A stretch of DNA of 7,371 nucleotides from Methanosarcina sp. UBA402 (GCA_002509325.1 DADO01000235.1:1-7371), one strand, 5' to 3'; shown: positions 1 through 6,687, numbered from the stretch's first letter. Notes: generated from the letters alone by a model not told the origin. A program made the numbers and translations.

Positions 1-67
1 ATTGAGATAGCTGAATAGTTACTCTAATTCAATCATAGTCGCCAGTCAAATATGGGGCTGGATATTT

Positions 68-1114
68 TTAATGTCTCGGTTCGACGCAAGTAGACCACCA
101 GTCATATATTTCTTCTCCACTTGCAATCCACGCATTTTTGCCGGAGACGTATTTGAGGAGTTTTTCGTAATATTCATGACTTTCTTTCTCAATGAATGTA
201 TTATTATGCCACAAAATTGTGATTACGCCCTTGCACTGCTCAACTTTATCAATAAGATTTTTTATGAGCTCCCATGCCTTTTTAATGTCAAGCCGCATGT
301 AACTTCTTAGTAAAGTTCGATCCATAACTATCAGGGGGAGTTCAAGGATATCAATTTGTTTTCCGGTTTTTATATTGTAAGGCCTGAATGGATGGCACAT
401 CCCATTTCTAAAGCCTGCGCAGTCGGCATACCCGAACGTAGTATCATACTTAAAATTTGCTTTGCTCAGTAGCTCCCATGTATCCGGCACTTTAAATCTT
501 AAATAATGATTTCTGTATCCTATAATTTGCTTGCCGAGAACTTTTTCAAGCCTCTGCTTTTTTTCCATAATGTCCTCGAGACTCTTGTAAGACTCGTGCC
601 CTCCATGAAGACCTACTTCCCACCCGTGGGCAAATATAAACTTTAATTCGGCTTCAAGATCCTCAATTTCATAATTGAAGTCTTTCTCTCCAGGGCGCAA
701 GGCTAGAAAATAAAAGCTGGATTTCGCATTGTATTTTGCCTCCAGCTCCATTATTTCTCTTAAGTTCCAGCAAGGGTTCCACTTCTTCTTAATTCTGGAA
801 AAAGGCGTCTTTATAGCATCTGTCAAATCCCCTTTAGCGAACGCTTTGGCAGTCCCGACGAGTGAGTAAAGTTTCTCCGGGTATACTACATCAACATCAT
901 GAGTAAGACAAACCGCGAATTTTTTTCTATCTGGATATTCAGGACGTAACCCGTTTTCTATCAAAAATCTGGAAACGCTAGGGTCAAAAACATTTCTTTG
1001 ATTGCTTAAATAATAAGGGAACCTTTCATACTGGTCAGAAATGATTGAATTATATTCTTCCTTTTTAATAAATAGATCCCAAAGTTCTTCATTTTTTTTT
1101 AACTTTTCAATCAT
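68..1114 (-). CDS. NodB-like polysaccharide deacetylase family protein
   Basis: This 348-residue protein resembles the NodB/carbohydrate esterase 4 fold, metal-dependent hydrolases that remove N- or O-acetyl groups from sugars. Visible motifs are THDVD (71-75, the metal-binding and catalytic Asp pair of motif 1), HGGH (170-173, the HxxxH-type metal ligands in a short form), RNHYLR (201-206, motif 3), YDTTFGY (223-229) and a C-terminal LWHN with His303 (motif 5). About 65 residues precede the first motif. No signal peptide or membrane segment is visible, so it probably acts in the cytoplasm, unlike most secreted CE4 enzymes. The ATG is preceded by AAAGGG at 7 nt. It is the last visible gene of the minus-strand operon, 58 nt after the nucleotide-sugar dehydrogenase, which suggests modification of a surface glycan or its precursor. 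Family assignment is fairly firm; substrate and even deacetylase activity are inference. Confidence 0.85.
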   Translation of the reverse strand: MIEKLKKNEELWDLFIKKEEYNSIISDQYERFPYYLSNQRNVFDPSVSRFLIENGLRPEYPDRKKFAVCLTHDVDVVYPEKLYSLVGTAKAFAKGDLTDAIKTPFSRIKKKWNPCWNLREIMELEAKYNAKSSFYFLALRPGEKDFNYEIEDLEAELKFIFAHGWEVGLHGGHESYKSLEDIMEKKQRLEKVLGKQIIGYRNHYLRFKVPDTWELLSKANFKYDTTFGYADCAGFRNGMCHPFRPYNIKTGKQIDILELPLIVMDRTLLRSYMRLDIKKAWELIKNLIDKVEQCKGVITILWHNNTFIEKESHEYYEKLLKYVSGKNAWIASGEEIYDWWSTCVEPRH

Positions 1115-1172
1115 ATTTTCGCCCTTTTCAGATTTGAGTTATTGAGCTGCCTTCTCAAAAGAGAATTTACGT

Positions 1173-2600
1173 TCATACTATTGTATGTTCGTTTTTATCG
1201 CCCCTTCCGACTCCCTTATAGACAAATCCCTTGCCAATAAACTCCTCGGGTTCAATTACATTCCTTCCATCCACAACAACCGGATTTGCTTTTCCTGTAA
1301 CTTCCTTTACCCAATCAGCCTTTAAATCAAAGTACGCACTGTGTCCTGCAAGAACAACCACCGCATCTGCATCCCTGACAATCTTTTCAAGATCGTCTGA
1401 AATCTCGACTTCTGGATAATTCACAACATAAGGATCATGCACTGTAACTGTCGCGCCTGCTTTCAGGCAGAGGTCTCTGTAAGGTTCTGAAGGCGTGTTC
1501 CTTGCATCGTCCGAATCCCGAATGAAAGCCCAGCCAAGCATTGCAATCTTTGAGCCTTTCAGCTCCTTTCCAATCCTTTTAAGGGCTGCAGCAGTCAGGT
1601 TGTACATATGGACAGGCATGAAATCATTGACTTTTCTTGCAAGCACATAAATTGAATCTGCACCTTCTGGATAGTCAAGCTGCCCGTTTCCTATCTTTAC
1701 TCCCCTTTCCAGGTGATATGTATCCTTGGTAAGACAGTGACCTCCAACGCCTGCCCCTGGCCAGAGTACCGCTCTTGTAATACCTTCTCCTTTTAGACTG
1801 TCTACCCCGGTCCTGACGTCATACACGTTTATACCCATGGCTTCACAGTAAAGGGCAAGTTGATTAATTGCTGCGATCTGGAGGTCACGGAATGTGTTCT
1901 CTGCCGTTTTCGTGACCTCGGCTGCAGTCGCACTCATAGGAATTACTTTCCCCACAGTCAATACAGGGGAATAAAGCTCAACAGTCCGGCTGGTACTTTC
2001 TTCATTGATGCCGCCCACTATTCTGTCATGTTCCCTTATATTTTTTAAGAGCCTGCCTACCATTACTCTTTCTGGGGCATGGGCGAGCGCAAAGTCTTCT
2101 CCTGCTTTAAGGCCTGACTCTTCTTCAAGAACCTGTTTTGCCATACCTTCGGTTGTGCCAGGAGTGATTGTGGACTCAAGAACTACGAGCATGCCTGGTC
2201 TCAAGTATTTTCCTACGTTCCTTATACCTTCAATGAGTGCGGAAAAATCAGGTTCCAGGTCTTTGGGATTTGCAAAAGGAGTTTGGGTTGCAAGCGTGAC
2301 AGCATCAAGTTCGGAGATCCTTGAGAAATCGGAAGTGCACTCAAATTTGCCAGCTTCAACAACTTTGCTAATTAGATCTTCTAAGCCGGGTTCTTCTCCT
2401 TTGAGAGGACTCTCTCCACGGTTGAGCATATCGATTTTGTAACTTGAACTTTTTGAATTGCGCTGGAAGCCGAGAACTTTATTAAAACAGGGGGCATCTG
2501 CGAAAAGAACCGCTGAAGGAATGCCTACGTAGCCCATTCCAAGCACTCCTATTTTTTTGATTTGGCCTCTTTCCTTGAAAAGGTTTCCTAACTTACTCAT
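1173..2600 (-). CDS. wecC: UDP-N-acetylhexosamine 6-dehydrogenase (WecC/WbpA type)
   Basis: This is an NAD-dependent nucleotide-sugar dehydrogenase that oxidises C6 of a UDP-N-acetylhexosamine to the uronic acid. From the ATG it is 475 residues. Visible are the Rossmann motif GVLGMGYVG (18-26), ESTITPGTT (142-150), HAPERVM (174-180), the catalytic lysine region KTAENTFRD (231-239), the catalytic cysteine in GVGGHCL (C289), and the C-terminal UDP-binding part with GWAFIRDSDDARNTP (356-370) and DGRN (445-448). The family includes UDP-ManNAc dehydrogenase (WecC) and UDP-GlcNAc dehydrogenase (WbpA). Sequence alone does not separate them by eye, but the adjacent WbpB-, WbpE- and WbpD-like genes favour the UDP-GlcNAc reaction. 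A GTG three codons upstream (2609) is an alternative start; I prefer the ATG because GAGG lies just before it, though the spacing of 3 nt is short. An in-frame TGA further upstream rules out a long extension. It looks more G+C-rich than the deacetylase gene. Confidence 0.93.
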   Translation of the reverse strand: MSKLGNLFKERGQIKKIGVLGMGYVGIPSAVLFADAPCFNKVLGFQRNSKSSSYKIDMLNRGESPLKGEEPGLEDLISKVVEAGKFECTSDFSRISELDAVTLATQTPFANPKDLEPDFSALIEGIRNVGKYLRPGMLVVLESTITPGTTEGMAKQVLEEESGLKAGEDFALAHAPERVMVGRLLKNIREHDRIVGGINEESTSRTVELYSPVLTVGKVIPMSATAAEVTKTAENTFRDLQIAAINQLALYCEAMGINVYDVRTGVDSLKGEGITRAVLWPGAGVGGHCLTKDTYHLERGVKIGNGQLDYPEGADSIYVLARKVNDFMPVHMYNLTAAALKRIGKELKGSKIAMLGWAFIRDSDDARNTPSEPYRDLCLKAGATVTVHDPYVVNYPEVEISDDLEKIVRDADAVVVLAGHSAYFDLKADWVKEVTGKANPVVVDGRNVIEPEEFIGKGFVYKGVGRGDKNEHTIV

Positions 2601-2665
2601 ATTCCTCACTTTCCATATTGTTTTTAGATTTTCTCAAATCCTTCCTATTTTCAAGAATCTTCGAG

Positions 2666-2725
2666 ATTTTATTTCTTCAGATTTTATTTCTTCAGATTTT
2701 ATTTCTTCAGATTTTATTTCTTCAG
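2666..2725. repeat. Four perfect tandem copies of a 15-bp repeat
   Basis: The plus-strand unit ATTTTATTTCTTCAG occurs four times without a mismatch (2666-2680, 2681-2695, 2696-2710, 2711-2725). In operon sense each unit reads CTGAAGAAATAAAAT. The array fills almost half of the 141-nt gap between the Gfo/Idh gene stop and the dehydrogenase ATG. The unit is a multiple of three and one frame is open, reading Glu-Glu-Ile-Lys-Ser per copy. That frame is the same as that of the upstream gene after its two TAA stops. Function is unknown; copy number could vary by strand slippage. Confidence 0.97.
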
Positions 2726-2741
2726 AGTTTTTTCCGGCTTA

Positions 2742-3677
2742 TTATTCTACTTCAATTAATCTTCCTTCCTCATAGGATTTTATTGCTGCCATTGCGACTT
2801 CAAGTGCATGTTTTCCGTCTTCTCCACATGGGTTTGGGTTTTTGCCAGCCGCAATACAATCTATGAAATAGGCGAGTTCATTTTTCAGGGGTTCGCTCTG
2901 TTCTATTTTGGCTTTTCTTATCCACTGGTTATCATGTAGCTGAACTGTCTGGTTAATATAATCCAGATAAGCAACGCCCTTAACTCCAATCGCTGTCAGT
3001 TGCCTTACCTTATGTGGGGTCAGCCAGTTAGTTTCCACGACTCCTGCAAAGTTATGGTCCATACGCAGGATAATTGAGGCATGATCTTCAAATGAGTGAA
3101 TATCGGCACCTGCAACGGCATAAACACTATTTATTCTCTTGCCGTAAAGATATGAGATCACGTCTATGTCATGGACCCCAATGTCCAGGATTACTCCCAC
3201 ATCCCTGATTCTCGGGTTATAGGGTCCAACTCGTTTGGTTGAGATCGAAACTATCTTTCCCAGAGTGCCAGAATCTATAATCTCTTTGAGCTTTATTACT
3301 GCAGGATTAAAGCGCTCAATATGTCCAACCATAAGGATTTTTCCCGCTTTTTTTGCGGCTGCTATCATCAGGTCTGCATTTTCAATCGTATCTGCAATCG
3401 GCTTTTCTACAAGGACATGTACCCCTGCGTCAAGAGCATCAATTACGACCTGCTTATGCAGCTTGGTAGGCACAACTACACTAACCGCGTCAAGCCCTTC
3501 GGCAAGCATTTTCTTATAGTCTGTAAAGGCTTTTGTCTTGAATTGCGTAGCCATTGATTCAACACGTTTCTGGTCTATATCCGAGATTCCAGCGAGCTCC
3601 ACGCCATCCATTTCACTGTAAATCCTTACGTGGTTCTGCCCCATGGCACCTGTTCCTATTACTCCTACTCTAATCAA
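2742..3677 (-). CDS. wbpB: Gfo/Idh/MocA family UDP-sugar 3-dehydrogenase (WbpB-like)
   Basis: This 311-residue NAD(P)-dependent oxidoreductase probably oxidises C3 of UDP-GlcNAc or UDP-GlcNAc uronate to the 3-keto sugar, which the neighbouring aminotransferase would then aminate. Visible are an N-terminal Rossmann motif GVIGTGAMG (5-13), the EKP motif of the family (91-93), GHIERFNP (118-125), and DIGVHDID (165-172) with the likely catalytic Asp165 and His169. The start is a TTG: the frame has a TGA two codons upstream, a Shine-Dalgarno-like AGGAAGTGAG lies 5 nt before the TTG, and the next Met (residue 12) would destroy the nucleotide-binding motif. The gene follows the aminotransferase by 46 nt. 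It ends with two TAA stops in a row. Bacterial relatives are WbpB and GnnA, which differ in whether the substrate is the uronate or the plain hexosamine. The adjacent 6-dehydrogenase supports WbpB, but the order of oxidation cannot be read from sequence. Confidence 0.92.
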   Translation of the reverse strand: MIRVGVIGTGAMGQNHVRIYSEMDGVELAGISDIDQKRVESMATQFKTKAFTDYKKMLAEGLDAVSVVVPTKLHKQVVIDALDAGVHVLVEKPIADTIENADLMIAAAKKAGKILMVGHIERFNPAVIKLKEIIDSGTLGKIVSISTKRVGPYNPRIRDVGVILDIGVHDIDVISYLYGKRINSVYAVAGADIHSFEDHASIILRMDHNFAGVVETNWLTPHKVRQLTAIGVKGVAYLDYINQTVQLHDNQWIRKAKIEQSEPLKNELAYFIDCIAAGKNPNPCGEDGKHALEVAMAAIKSYEEGRLIEVE

Positions 3678-3723
3678 AAAGTCTCACTTCCTGGTTCTAA
3701 GAATACAATGGCTGGAAAAATAC

Positions 3724-4806
3724 TCAATTCTTTACATAAAATTCTTTGGTTGCCTCAACTATTTCCTGCAAATCGGTTCTGGATAGTGAAGGGTGCACAG
3801 GGATAGAGAGGACCTCTTGTGCTGCTTTTTCTGAGACTGGCAAGGAATCCCTGTACTCAAGTTCTCTGTAAACAGGCTGCTTGTGAATGGGTATAGGATA
3901 GTGGATTCCTGTTCCTATTTCTTTTTCTTTCAGGAAACTTGCCAATTGATCTCTTTTTTCTGCTCTGACCGTGTACTGATGGAACACGTGAGTGCAGTCG
4001 GTTTTTGTAATCGGAGGCACAATTCCGTTTACTTCTTTTAACCCTGCTGAGAGTATTTCTGCGTTTTTCTGCCTGGCTGAGGTAAACCCGTCCAGCTTCC
4101 CAAGCTGTACAAGCCCAATTGCAGCTGCAATATCAGTCATTCGCAGGTTGAAGCCTAACATTTCATGCAGATAACGGACTTTTGAGCCGTGAGCCCGGAT
4201 CATTTTTGCCTTCTCTGCAATTTCCTTGTCATCTGTAGTGAGCATTCCGCCTTCGCTGGTTGTCATATTTTTAGTCGGGTAAAAGCTAAATGCTCCTGTT
4301 CCGAAGCTACCTACCTTTTTTCCAAGACATTCTGCGCCGTGGGACTGGCAGGCATCCTCAATTACAATAAGGTTATTGTCATCTGCAATTTCCATTATTG
4401 CTTTCATGCCTGCAGGGTGCCCGTAGAGATGAACAGGCATAATAGCTCTGGTCTTTGGAGTGATTTTCTCCTGAATTCTATCAGGATCTATATTATACGT
4501 ATCTGATTCAATATCTGCAAAAACAGGTTTCGCCCCGGTGTAAAGGATACTGTTAGCTGTTGCAATGAAACTGAAGGGACTTGTAATCACTTCATCTCCT
4601 TTTCCTATGCCATGGGCAAGAAGTGCGATGTGCAGGGCTGCAGTACCAGAGTTCACAGCGGCTGCATACTCACAGCCAGTGTATTCAGAAAAAGCAAGTT
4701 CAAACTCTTCGACTTTCGGGCCCTGTGCAATCATACCTGAACTCAGGACCTCTGTTACTGCATCAATTTCTTCCTTACCCAGAAGGGGCTTGGCAATTGG
4801 GATCAT
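3724..4806 (-). CDS. wbpE: DegT/DnrJ/EryC1/StrS sugar aminotransferase (WbpE-like)
   Basis: This 360-residue PLP enzyme belongs to the sugar aminotransferase family, which transfers an amino group, usually from glutamate, to a keto sugar nucleotide. Visible are NSGTAAL (52-58, phosphate and ring contacts), EDACQSHGA (150-158, with the Asp that pairs with the pyridine nitrogen and the Gln that stacks beside it), FSFYPTKNMTTSEGG (173-187) with the Schiff-base lysine K179, and HEMLGFNLRM (214-223), all in usual order and at usual length. The ATG is preceded by AGAGGT at 6 nt, the clearest ribosome site in the operon. Lying between a C3 sugar dehydrogenase and an acetyltransferase gene, it most likely makes the 3-amino group of a UDP-2,3-diaminosugar uronate. 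C4 aminotransferases of the same family (perosamine, bacillosamine) look similar, so regiochemistry comes from context only. Confidence 0.94.
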   Translation of the reverse strand: MIPIAKPLLGKEEIDAVTEVLSSGMIAQGPKVEEFELAFSEYTGCEYAAAVNSGTAALHIALLAHGIGKGDEVITSPFSFIATANSILYTGAKPVFADIESDTYNIDPDRIQEKITPKTRAIMPVHLYGHPAGMKAIMEIADDNNLIVIEDACQSHGAECLGKKVGSFGTGAFSFYPTKNMTTSEGGMLTTDDKEIAEKAKMIRAHGSKVRYLHEMLGFNLRMTDIAAAIGLVQLGKLDGFTSARQKNAEILSAGLKEVNGIVPPITKTDCTHVFHQYTVRAEKRDQLASFLKEKEIGTGIHYPIPIHKQPVYRELEYRDSLPVSEKAAQEVLSIPVHPSLSRTDLQEIVEATKEFYVKN

Positions 4807-4870
4807 TTTGGGACCTCTTTTTAATAATCAATAAAACTAATCTTTACTCAACCTTAATTTTCTGTCTGGT

Positions 4871-5539
4871 TTATATTCGATTCAATTCCTTTAAGTCTTG
4901 GGGGAGTTCTTGTATTTTAGCAGGCACCCCGACTGCAAGCTTCCAGGCTGGCACATTTTTTGTCACAAGTGCGCCCCCTGCAACTAATGCCCCTTCTCCT
5001 ATTTCAACATCCGGAAGCAAAGTGGCGTTTGCGCCTATAGATGCACCTTTTCTCAAAATTGGGCCCTTAAGTTCATATTTTTTTCGAATAGGGTATTTAT
5101 CATTGGCCAGAACCGCGCAGGGGCCGATGAATACATTGTCTTCGATAATAACATTAGTTGGAATGTAAACATTGCCCTGGATGCTGACATTGTTTCCTAT
5201 TTTCACATTCCCATCTATAATGACGTTTGTTCCGATTAGAACATTGTTTCCAATTTCCGTGTTTTCTCTGATCATTACATTATGCCCGGTTTTGAAGTTT
5301 TTCCCGGTTTTTACGTTAGAAAATATCGTCGACCCCGCTCGTATTATCGATTCAGGGCCTATGGTACACCCTGGAAAATCAAAGTCCTCGATTTCAATGT
5401 TTTGCTTCAAGATCTCCATTAGAATCATGTGTTCAGGATAGCCTAAAATCACATTTTCCAGTATTACTGTACCTTTACCGATTACAGAAGCACCGTATAT
5501 CTTAGATGAGTTATGAATCTTAAATTCAGCTAAGTTCAT
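4871..5539 (-). CDS. wbpD: Left-handed beta-helix N-acetyltransferase (WbpD-like)
   Basis: This 222-residue acyltransferase would put an acetyl group from acetyl-CoA on the new amino group of the UDP-sugar. Two blocks of hexapeptide repeats are visible: a short one at 11-33, then a break at about 34-57 that looks like an inserted loop or helix, then a long run of [IV]GxxxxI-type repeats from 58 to 143 and 166-195. TGHNVMIREN (84-93) carries the His86 expected at the active site of sugar N-acetyltransferases, and GPCAVLANDKYP (139-150) matches the loop found in WbpD-type enzymes. The end AVGVPAKI (202-209) is typical of the family. It is somewhat longer than bacterial WbpD because of the N-terminal block. 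ATG start, with a G run 4 nt upstream. It is the first gene of the operon; 64 nt separate it from the aminotransferase. FdtC-like 3-amino-sugar acetyltransferases are the main alternative. Confidence 0.9.
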   Translation of the reverse strand: MNLAEFKIHNSSKIYGASVIGKGTVILENVILGYPEHMILMEILKQNIEIEDFDFPGCTIGPESIIRAGSTIFSNVKTGKNFKTGHNVMIRENTEIGNNVLIGTNVIIDGNVKIGNNVSIQGNVYIPTNVIIEDNVFIGPCAVLANDKYPIRKKYELKGPILRKGASIGANATLLPDVEIGEGALVAGGALVTKNVPAWKLAVGVPAKIQELPQDLKELNRI

Positions 5540-5604
5540 TGTTCCCCCCGTCTTTCTGGTTTTTTATCAAACTAAACAAACCTTCTGTTGGAGCATAAAA
5601 ACAT

Positions 5605-5620
5605 CTATTTAATTTTTCAC
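5605..5620 (-). promoter_or_regulatory. Probable TATA box and BRE of the aminosugar operon
   Basis: On the minus strand, GTGAAAAA followed by TTAAATAG resembles an archaeal BRE plus TATA box. A start about 25 nt downstream falls near 5580 and gives a leader of roughly 40 nt before the acetyltransferase ATG. A second similar A+T box (TTAAATAATTAT, about 5771-5782) lies further upstream. Inferred from spacing and consensus only. Confidence 0.4.
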
Positions 5621-5906
5621 ACCTTTACATAACTTTTCGTTTTCAACATTTCCGATGACCGGACTAATCCAAGCTCTCAAGACAACTCTAAGGGTGATTG
5701 TTATTGTTTTTTGGAATATTCACTCTAATTAATTTCCATAACTATCTTAATTTTTTAGTTGAATATACTCTATAATTATTTAAGTGATTTGGTTTTAATT
5801 TCGCTATCTCTCTTTTTCGCTTTTCTCGTTAGTTCTTCAATTTATATTTTTCTTTTTTGCATTCAAATTTTTACAATATTTTTAATTGTTTTGTAATATT
5901 ATCTTT
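5621..5906. other. A+T-rich intergenic leader with polypyrimidine tract
   Basis: No gene is visible here on either strand. The sequence is very A+T-rich. Around 5799-5860 the plus strand is almost wholly T and C, so the operon-sense strand is a run of A and G. No clear operator or riboswitch could be recognised. Confidence 0.6.
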
Positions 5907-6036
5907 GAGCCTATCCCAAAACCTATTTTATTTCAAATCATTAAGAGTTTCAGGACTGTTTTTCATGATCAGATATTCGATTGACTGTCCCAAATAAGAG
6001 ATTCAAAAATCAAATTTTGAGTTTCGGGATAGGTTC
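5907..6036. mobile_element. MITE-like element with 16-bp inverted ends
   Basis: The left end GAGCCTATCCCAAAAC (5907-5922) and the right end GTTTCGGGATAGGTTC (6021-6036) are inverted repeats matching at 14 of 16 positions. The 130-bp span has no coding capacity, as expected for a miniature element moved in trans by a DDE-type transposase. TTT lies outside both ends and could be a 3-bp target duplication, but in T-rich DNA that is weak. The parent insertion sequence cannot be named from this window. Confidence 0.55.
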
Positions 6037-6074
6037 TTTGTATTTTTTGAGTTTCGGGATAGGTTCTTTGTATT
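6015..6074. repeat. Perfect 30-bp tandem duplication over the MITE right end
   Basis: Positions 6015-6044 and 6045-6074 are identical over 30 bp, each containing GTTTCGGGATAGGTTC followed by TTTGTATT. The duplicated unit covers both the inverted-repeat end and the bases beyond it, which points to a local tandem duplication and not to a second insertion. Confidence 0.96.
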
Positions 6075-6119
6075 AATACATTGAATAATTTGGCATTATT
6101 TATATGAAGAAGCGTAAAA

Positions 6120-6142
6120 CCCCTAGGTCTTTAGCCTAGGGG
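6120..6142 (+). repeat. Left-end hairpin of the IS200/IS605-type element
   Basis: CCCCTAGG and CCTAGGGG form a perfect 8-bp stem around the loop TCTTTAG. The family's TnpA binds such a hairpin as single-stranded DNA. Confidence 0.75.
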
Positions 6143-6274
6143 ATATACGCGTCAACTTCCTCAATTTACTTTTCGTTATGCTTTGGTTTCATATAGACCA
6201 TCGAATAATGTAATATTAGACATAGGTTAGTGAGAACCAAGCAACCTTTGTTAAAGAGTCCACCATCAGGCTCA

Positions 6275-6443
6275 GTAGGTCGTAGAAAACCCTTCGACTC
6301 TAGCTTGTAACTACGTAAAGCCGAAACGAGCGAAAGAGCGAAACTCAGTATGGATGGTTCAGCCGGAATTATAAGCCTTTGGGGATGCCGATGGTCATCT
6401 GTGAATTAAAAAGCTGCTCAGTCTTTAGCTGAGGGTAGTTCAC
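6275..6443 (+). ncRNA. Possible omega-RNA-like scaffold at the element right end
   Basis: In IS200/IS605 elements the RNA guiding the TnpB nuclease comes from the right end, overlaps the 3' end of tnpB and stops at the element border, with the guide read from the flanking DNA. This stretch sits in that place, is richer in G+C than its surroundings, holds several short self-complementary parts and ends in the right-end hairpin plus GTTCAC. A guide would begin at 6444. The 5' border is a guess, and without a local tnpB any such RNA would be orphan. Inferred from position and hairpin only. Confidence 0.35.
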
Positions 6444-6626
6444 CAAAAGATTTGCCTACAAGGAAATTTATATTTTTCCAGGTTTTCAAAGGCATCTGCC
6501 ATCATGAATTCTTTTCTTTAGATTGTGGATTGAAGCCCACAGCACTTTTTCACTACTGTTTAAGGTAGTATCTCTCTACAAGGTTGGTGTTTCTCCTCTT
6601 GAAATTTATCAATGGCGTGAGGAGAC
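6444..6626. other. Gene-free stretch with three short hairpins
   Basis: No gene is recognisable on either strand. Three small inverted repeats occur: TGTGG/CCACA near 6524-6541, ACTAC/GTAGT near 6552-6569, and TCTCCTC (6592-6598) with GAGGAGA (6619-6625). The last lies directly before the TATA-like box of the next gene and could be a regulator site, though its 20-nt spacer is long. Confidence 0.4.
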
Positions 6627-6628
6627 TT

Positions 6629-6636
6629 TTTATATC
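6629..6636 (+). promoter_or_regulatory. TATA box of the small membrane protein gene
   Basis: TTTATATC, preceded by purine-rich GAGGAGAC that could serve as BRE, fits an archaeal promoter. A start about 25 nt on lies near 6658, giving a leader of about 30 nt to the proposed start at 6688. Confidence 0.5.
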
Positions 6637-6673
6637 TTATTGCGCATTTGTTTCTTCAATAACTAATCAATTC

Positions 6674-6679
6674 AAGGGG
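6674..6679 (+). promoter_or_regulatory. Shine-Dalgarno site pointing to an ACG start
   Basis: AAGGGG lies 8 nt before ACG at 6688-6690. The reading frame has no ATG, GTG or TTG between its upstream stop (6664-6666) and a leucine codon inside the first membrane segment, so this site is the best guide to where translation would begin. Confidence 0.45.
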
Positions 6680-6687
6680 TTCAAACT

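Larger units (their letters stand above)
6104..6443 (+). mobile_element. Transposase-less IS200/IS605-type element
   Basis: Two hairpins with the same 7-nt loop TCTTTAG bracket this 340-bp stretch: a left one with an 8-bp perfect stem (6120-6142) and a right one with a 5-bp stem (6417-6433) followed by GGTAGTTCAC. Subterminal hairpins instead of terminal inverted repeats, and a right end finishing in GTTCAC, are typical of IS200/IS605 and IS1341-like elements. TTTAT just before the left end (6099-6103) would be the target or TAM sequence. No tnpA or tnpB of useful length is present. A frame open from 6209 to a TAA at 6308-6310 might keep the tail of TnpB, but I cannot confirm it. The outer borders are estimates. 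Confidence 0.6.

Noticed and set aside
1..67. Start of a further operon gene left of the deacetylase
   Set aside because: The only ATG on the minus strand here (34-36) meets a stop after five codons, so any next gene begins outside the window.
2005..2442. Plus-strand open frame of 145 codons
   Set aside because: It lies entirely antisense to the well-supported WecC/WbpA-type gene and has no recognisable motif.
4623..5168. Plus-strand open frame of 181 codons
   Set aside because: It is antisense to the aminotransferase and acetyltransferase genes and spans their gap; no family features.
6209..6310. C-terminal fragment of a TnpB protein
   Set aside because: A 33-codon frame ends at a TAA in the place expected for a tnpB end, but it has no zinc-ribbon cysteines or RuvC motif, so I cannot support it as a gene remnant.
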